Shown: positions 58,951 to 64,000 of the stretch, piece by piece | Position numbering within the stretch: the first letter of the stretch is position 1 | Layout: every line of letters starts with the position of its first letter | Assembly (NCBI GenBank): GCA_024276015.1 | Contig: JAJRXZ010000033.1 | Coordinates: forward strand, 62,001-126,000 | DNA length: 64,000 nucleotides | Direction of reading: 5' to 3' | From: Spirochaetota bacterium | GTDB lineage: Bacteria > Spirochaetota > UBA4802 > UBA5550 | Made by a program: the position numbers and the translations under genes | The notes under the pieces: model-generated | Database searches by the model: none | Seen by the model: the letters and a program-made list of their open reading frames with translations, nothing else | What the model was told of the DNA's origin: nothing

Positions 58951-60761
58951 ATATTATCTTCATATTTGATCTGATCGCTTCTCTCTGCTTTTTATTTGCT
59001 CTCGTCATAATATTTTTTTCCAAAAAAAAGAGTATAGACAATTCCTCTAAGTCATTCATAGCTCTTGCCATAGGAACATATTTTTTAGTCGGTTTGTCAA
59101 ATATACTGGAACACGGCAACATAACAGATTACTTTGACCTCTACGAAGACTACCTGGAAATCCTTTTTTTACCATTCTTCCTGTTCTTCATTTATTCTTT
59201 ACTCATCAGAGACGAACTGAACAAAAGAATAAAAGTAGAAGCAACTCTTAAGGAGCGAGAAGGACTCTACAGAACTCTCGTTGAAAATATAAATCTCGGC
59301 ATTACGCTAATTGACAAAGATTACAATATATTAATGACTAATCCGGCTCAGGGCAGACTATTCGGGAAGAATTATAAAGAGACCATAGGCAAAAAATGTT
59401 TCACCGAATTCAGTAAAAATAAAAAAACAGCCTGCTCTAACTGTCCCGGAATAGAGTCAATGAGAACGGGTAAGATATGCATAACGGAAAAGGATGCCGT
59501 AAGAGATGACGGGAGCATAATTCAGATAAAAGTCAGAACTTTCCCTCTTCTGAATAACAGTAAATCACCTGTGGGTTTCATCGAAGTCATCGAGGATCTA
59601 AGCGATTATAAAATGATGGAGGAAGAGCTTATTAAAAGCCGGAAACTCGAATCAATCGGCATCCTGGCCGGAGGAATTGCCCATGATTTCAATAATTTAC
59701 TGACAGCAGTAATTGGGAACCTCTCCCTTGCCAAAATGAATTTAAAAATCGACGACCCTCTTTATCAGCAATTAAGCGAAACAGAAAATGCGGCATATAA
59801 AGCAAAAGACCTCACCCAGCAGCTTCTCACCTTCTCTAAAGGAGGAGCGCCTATAAAAAAAACAACTACCATTTCGGAATTAATAGTCGATTCAACAAAT
59901 TTCATATTACATGGAACTAATATCATTTCAAAATTCAATATCCGGAAAGACCTGTGGGCAATTGACGCAGATGAAGGTCAAATAAGTCAGGTCATATACA
60001 ATCTTGTAACAAATTCAAAAGAAGCAATGCCGGATGGCGGTTTGCTTACCGTTACCGCGGAAAACATCAAAGATGCTCATTTAAGTATTCCCATTTTAAA
60101 AGAAGGGGATTATATAAAAATAACCGTAAGGGATACCGGAAACGGAATTCTCCCTGCAAATATTCCAAAAATTTTCGACCCCTATTTTACAACCAAAGGC
60201 AACGGCAGCGGGCTTGGCCTTGCCACTGCCTATTCAATTATCAGTAAACATGGCGGTTATATTACAGCCGGATCGGAAAAAGGGAATGGGTCGGTTTTTT
60301 ACATATATCTGCCCGTATCTGATAAAGAGATATCCGCAAACAACGGAGTCAGTGAAAAGTTTCACCGGGGTTCCGGCAGAATTATGGTCATGGACGACGA
60401 TGGGTCTATCAGAAAGGTTGTGAAACACATGCTGACAAAACTGGGTTATGATGTAATTGCGGTAAAGTCGGGGGAAGAGGCAATTGGAAAATACAGAGAA
60501 TCATTAATTAATAAAGAAACAATAGATATCGTTATTCTTGACCTCACCGTACCCGGAGGGATGGGAGGCCTTGATACTATTGTTGAACTTAAAAAGTTAA
60601 ATCCCCATGTAAAAGCAATAGTATCAAGCGGATACTCAAACGATCCTGTCATGTCGGAATACGGCAAATACGGATTCTGCGGAGTCGCACCGAAACCCTA
60701 CCGATTTGAAGAATTGAGCATAATTCTTAGGAAACTGCTTGATATGGAGAAAAACGAATAA
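58947..60761 (+). CDS. Hybrid sensor histidine kinase (TM - PAS - HisKA - HATPase - REC)
   Basis: GGIAHDFNNLLTAVIGNLSLAK; VRDTGNGILPANIPKIFDPYFTTKGNGSGLGLATAYSI; C-terminal MDDDGSIRKVV...ILDLTVPGGMGG...PKPY. Confidence 0.93.
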   Translation: MNIIFIFDLIASLCFLFALVIIFFSKKKSIDNSSKSFIALAIGTYFLVGLSNILEHGNITDYFDLYEDYLEILFLPFFLFFIYSLLIRDELNKRIKVEATLKEREGLYRTLVENINLGITLIDKDYNILMTNPAQGRLFGKNYKETIGKKCFTEFSKNKKTACSNCPGIESMRTGKICITEKDAVRDDGSIIQIKVRTFPLLNNSKSPVGFIEVIEDLSDYKMMEEELIKSRKLESIGILAGGIAHDFNNLLTAVIGNLSLAKMNLKIDDPLYQQLSETENAAYKAKDLTQQLLTFSKGGAPIKKTTTISELIVDSTNFILHGTNIISKFNIRKDLWAIDADEGQISQVIYNLVTNSKEAMPDGGLLTVTAENIKDAHLSIPILKEGDYIKITVRDTGNGILPANIPKIFDPYFTTKGNGSGLGLATAYSIISKHGGYITAGSEKGNGSVFYIYLPVSDKEISANNGVSEKFHRGSGRIMVMDDDGSIRKVVKHMLTKLGYDVIAVKSGEEAIGKYRESLINKETIDIVILDLTVPGGMGGLDTIVELKKLNPHVKAIVSSGYSNDPVMSEYGKYGFCGVAPKPYRFEELSIILRKLLDMEKNE

Positions 60762-60787
60762 AAAGCAGGAATGTCTTAACCTCATTT

Positions 60788-61105
60788 TCATTCGCTTTTC
60801 AGCAGTATAATACTGAAGATACCGTCATTCTCATTCTCTATTCCCGCATCCTCAAGAAGTTTTCTAACATTATCAATTGTCTTTTTTTCTTCGACAATCC
60901 CGAAGAAGAGCGCCGACGTCCGTTCTTTAAGTTCTTTGGTTTTAAAAAAACCTGTAAATATATGGAACTCGTTGTTCAAGAGATTATCGTAATTTTCACC
61001 TTCTATATATGTTCCTCGCATAACGCCTGCAGATGTAAGCGCCAGAATAATATCCTCTTTGTATTTATAATCGAATAACTGAATTATGTAAAAATACATA
61101 GCCAA
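60788..61105 (-). CDS. PII-like small regulatory protein (tentative)
   Basis: 105 aa with ferredoxin-like pattern FYIIQLFDYKYKEDIILALTSAGVMRGTYIEGE; gene neighbour of antiporter. Confidence 0.5.
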   Translation of the reverse strand: MAMYFYIIQLFDYKYKEDIILALTSAGVMRGTYIEGENYDNLLNNEFHIFTGFFKTKELKERTSALFFGIVEEKKTIDNVRKLLEDAGIENENDGIFSIILLKSE

Positions 61106-61122
61106 CTCCTTATTTTGAACAA

Positions 61123-62334
61123 TCAGGCTTTTGCAGGAATTTCCTTTGCTTTTGTCAAAGAAATTCTTGTTAAAACAGGCCCGATAATTTCAGTAATTAT
61201 TGTTGTAAAAAGCAGAACATTTATCACGATACTTGCAAGTTCGGTTCCCGCTTTCCCGTATTCTTCGGTGCCGAATTTCTGACTCACCGACAGGGCAAGG
61301 GCAACGGCAACTCCCACCTGAGGGATAAGAGAAAAACCTATCCATTTTCTTACAACCGGCTGAGCTTTTCCTACAACTGCGCCGAAATAAGCCCCTCCGA
61401 TCTTGCCCGCCATCCTCGACGCTGTATAGATCAAACCGAGCACTCCTATTTTCCCCACCAAATTAACATTAAGATGCGCTCCTGCAAAAATAAAAAATAA
61501 AGGCAAAATTATCGGATTTAACGAATTGGCAATACTGCCCGTTCTGCGGGAAAGATTATAATTGACATTCACTATAAAAGCGCCAAAAAACATAATGGCG
61601 AGAAGTTCCGACACATTGAGCAGTTCGGAGACTCCCAGTTGTATTAATATAAAGGCAAAAATTGACATCAGAATAATTTCGTTGTCTCTTATCTTTTTCA
61701 TCATCATAATATAAACTATCCCGGACACAAGTCCGATAATAACCGACAAAAGGATATTTATCAGAGGTTTTACCATAATAACAAATACGGACAGATCTGT
61801 CCCCTTTAAAATATTGGAAGCAAAGATTGAAGCAAAGACATAAATGATCAAGGCAACTGCATCGTCAATACCCACAACACCCATAATTGTGGATGTTAAA
61901 GGTCCCTTTGCCTTATACTGCTGAATAACATAAACGGTTGCAGCCGGCGCTGTTGCCGATGCAACAGACCCGAGAATGAGAGCGTAGTAAAAAGGAAGAG
62001 AAGTAAAAAAAACAATGGAACACATTACTATGAGAAATGCAGCGAGAGCCTCAAATATTGCAATACTGATAATGGACCGCCCCAGTTTAAAAATAACATC
62101 TTTATTCAATTCGGAACCTATAATAAATGCTATAAGCCCCAGGGCAAGTTTTGAAATAAAATCCAGATTCTTCAGCATTGCGTCATCATACATTTTAACA
62201 AAAGATATACCCAGTATCACTCCGAGAATGATGTAGATCGTTACGGCAGGGATCTTAAATCTGTCAGAAACGTAATACTTTAAGATGAAACCGATAAAGA
62301 GAGTTAATCCGATATATAAAATTATATGTCCCAT
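61123..62334 (-). CDS. Cation:proton antiporter (CPA family)
   Basis: About 12 hydrophobic segments; GSVASATAPAATVYVIQQYKAKGPLTSTIMGVVGIDDAVALIIYVF. Confidence 0.88.
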   Translation of the reverse strand: MGHIILYIGLTLFIGFILKYYVSDRFKIPAVTIYIILGVILGISFVKMYDDAMLKNLDFISKLALGLIAFIIGSELNKDVIFKLGRSIISIAIFEALAAFLIVMCSIVFFTSLPFYYALILGSVASATAPAATVYVIQQYKAKGPLTSTIMGVVGIDDAVALIIYVFASIFASNILKGTDLSVFVIMVKPLINILLSVIIGLVSGIVYIMMMKKIRDNEIILMSIFAFILIQLGVSELLNVSELLAIMFFGAFIVNVNYNLSRRTGSIANSLNPIILPLFFIFAGAHLNVNLVGKIGVLGLIYTASRMAGKIGGAYFGAVVGKAQPVVRKWIGFSLIPQVGVAVALALSVSQKFGTEEYGKAGTELASIVINVLLFTTIITEIIGPVLTRISLTKAKEIPAKA

Positions 62335-62343
62335 GTTATTCCC

Positions 62344-62790
62344 TTAAAATTTTTCAAATATTTTAGCAACCTCTTCTTTAGTGTTACAGGTTAGTATTTT
62401 ATCTCTTATATTTTTATTCTTAATGATCAAAAATAATTTGGACAAAATTCTCAGGTACAGATTATGGTTATCAGGGCCGCCGATAAAAAAGATCAAATTT
62501 ACAAGATTCTCGTCAATAGATTCCCAGTTAATGCCCTTCTTATGAACTCCGATTATTATAAAAAATTCATCAATCTCGCTCATCTTCACATGGGGTATAG
62601 CCACATTGTTTCCGATACCTGTGCTGAGGATAGACTCCCTCTCTTTAACCGCCCTTTTAAAAGCTTCAAAATCTTTTATTGCCTGAAAGGATCTTACCGA
62701 ATCGACAAGGATGTCCAGAACTTCATCTTTATTTGCAGATTCAAGGAAACGAATTTTCTCTGTTAATATGTAGTCTTTTAAATAAATCAT
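62344..62790 (-). CDS. PTS EIIA-2 (fructose/nitrogen type) domain protein
   Basis: STGIGNNVAIPHVKMSEIDEFFIIIGVHKKGINW...HNLYLRILSKLF; conserved phospho-His context. Confidence 0.88.
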   Translation of the reverse strand: MIYLKDYILTEKIRFLESANKDEVLDILVDSVRSFQAIKDFEAFKRAVKERESILSTGIGNNVAIPHVKMSEIDEFFIIIGVHKKGINWESIDENLVNLIFFIGGPDNHNLYLRILSKLFLIIKNKNIRDKILTCNTKEEVAKIFEKF

Positions 62791-63192
62791 ATCAGCCTCC
62801 TCTGCTGAAAGGTTTAAAGTAAATATAACTCAATCAAATTATTTTTAAATAAATACCGCTTTAATGCTTTAAAGAAAAATTGTCTGATTTAAATATAAAT
62901 AATTCCGGGAATCAGGGTGAAAGAAAATTACGGGCTATGTATATGTAATAAAAACATTTTTTTGAAGACTGAACTTAAACTCTATTTCTAAATTTTGTTA
63001 GATTTCCATTTCCAATCATATTTTGACATTAAATATTTAAGCTGTTATTTTTCAATGTTTTTTTTAAATTTAAGAAATAAAGGTCGAATCCGTTTGACAA
63101 TACAGACCGGGAAGTACAATTTGACACTTCACGTTATAAATAAAACGAAACTTTAAAGGTAAACAGAAAAGACCTCTCGTCAGGATGAAAAG

Positions 63193-64000
63193 ATGAATAA
63201 GATAAAAAATATAGCAATAATAGCGCATGTTGATCACGGCAAAACAACACTTGTAGATGCAATGCTCAGACAGACCGGTGTTTTCAGGGAAAACCAGAAG
63301 ATTGAAGAAAGGATCATGGATTCCAATGACATTGAAAAAGAGAGGGGGATAACAATATTTTCCAAAAATGCGTCGCTTTTCTATAAGAATTACAAGATCA
63401 ATATTGTGGATACTCCGGGGCATGCCGATTTCGGAGGCGAAGTGCAGAGAATAATGAAAATGGTCGATTCCGTTCTGCTCCTTGTAGATGCCTTTGAAGG
63501 GCCCATGCCGCAGACAAAATATGTTTTAAAAAAATCCCTTGAACTTGACTTAAAACCGGTTGTTGTTATAAACAAAATAGACAGGCTCAACAGCAGACCC
63601 GAAGCGGTGCTGGATATGATATTTGACCTCTTCGTTCAGTTAAATGCATCTGACGAACAGCTTGACTTTCCGGTAGTCTATACATCCGCGAAAGAAGGAA
63701 TTGCCAAATATGAAATTGAAGACAAGAACAGCGATATTACTCCTCTCCTTGACACGATAATAAACAACGTGGAAGACACAAAAGGCAATTGGGACAAACC
63801 CTTTCAATTCCTTGCTTCGGCAATAGAATACGACAATTATCTGGGCAGAATAGGAACCGGGAAAATTTACAACGGAAAAGTTTCTCAGGGCGACGAAGTT
63901 ATCCTGCTGAAAAGGAAGGGGGAAAATAGAGTTCACAGGATAATAAAAATTTTCTCCTATGAAGGTCTTAAAAAGACGGAAGTAAAAGAAGCATTTGCCG
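63193..64000 (+). CDS. typA: TypA/BipA GTPase (truncated by the window end)
   Basis: MNKIKNIAIIAHVDHGKTTLVDAMLRQTGVFRENQKIEERIMDSNDIEKERGITIFSKN...IVDTPGHADFGGEVQRIM; open to the last base. Confidence 0.93.
   Translation, partial: MNKIKNIAIIAHVDHGKTTLVDAMLRQTGVFRENQKIEERIMDSNDIEKERGITIFSKNASLFYKNYKINIVDTPGHADFGGEVQRIMKMVDSVLLLVDAFEGPMPQTKYVLKKSLELDLKPVVVINKIDRLNSRPEAVLDMIFDLFVQLNASDEQLDFPVVYTSAKEGIAKYEIEDKNSDITPLLDTIINNVEDTKGNWDKPFQFLASAIEYDNYLGRIGTGKIYNGKVSQGDEVILLKRKGENRVHRIIKIFSYEGLKKTEVKEAFA

Noticed and set aside
59431-59460. Possible cytochrome c heme site in the PAS domain
   Set aside because: The motif is CSNCP, lacking the required His after CxxC.
63070-63936. Three minus-strand ORFs (63070-63423, 63390-63590, 63640-63936)
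   Set aside because: Mostly or wholly antisense to the unmistakable typA reading frame.

Overview
The window is AT-rich, gene-dense bacterial chromosome, mostly housekeeping and envelope genes. It looks like a flagellated, double-membraned bacterium; DUF4954, bactofilin and murA next to a flagellar rod gene suggest Spirochaetota or a relative, but this is inference. I see about 60 plausible CDSs, one tRNA with anticodon CAU, several terminators and promoters, no rRNA, no CRISPR array and no intact transposon. Recognisable genes include murA, nifS/nifU, gltX, thiL, glnS, rsmD, rpmB, bactofilin, etfA/B, proS, proB, obgE, rpmA-prp-rplU, dodecin, hisA/H/B, eno, rsfS, nadD, proA and typA (truncated by the window end). 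The main points for a second look are: (1) a roughly 105-bp structured repeat present twice in opposite orientation (19393-19500 and 50584-50692), with paired substitutions in its hairpin arms; (2) a compact operon (25643 to 19882, minus strand) encoding a coiled-coil protein, an SPFH/zinc-ribbon protein, two zinc-ribbon DUF4178 proteins, a small membrane protein, DUF350 and a membrane spermidine-synthase-like protein; (3) an isolated thymidylate-synthase-like gene beside an island of palindromic repeats; (4) an EIIA / cation-proton antiporter / PII-like module; (5) several family members with altered signature motifs (RsmD, TatA, LCP, YrdC). All family assignments come from reading the translations; no database search was run.
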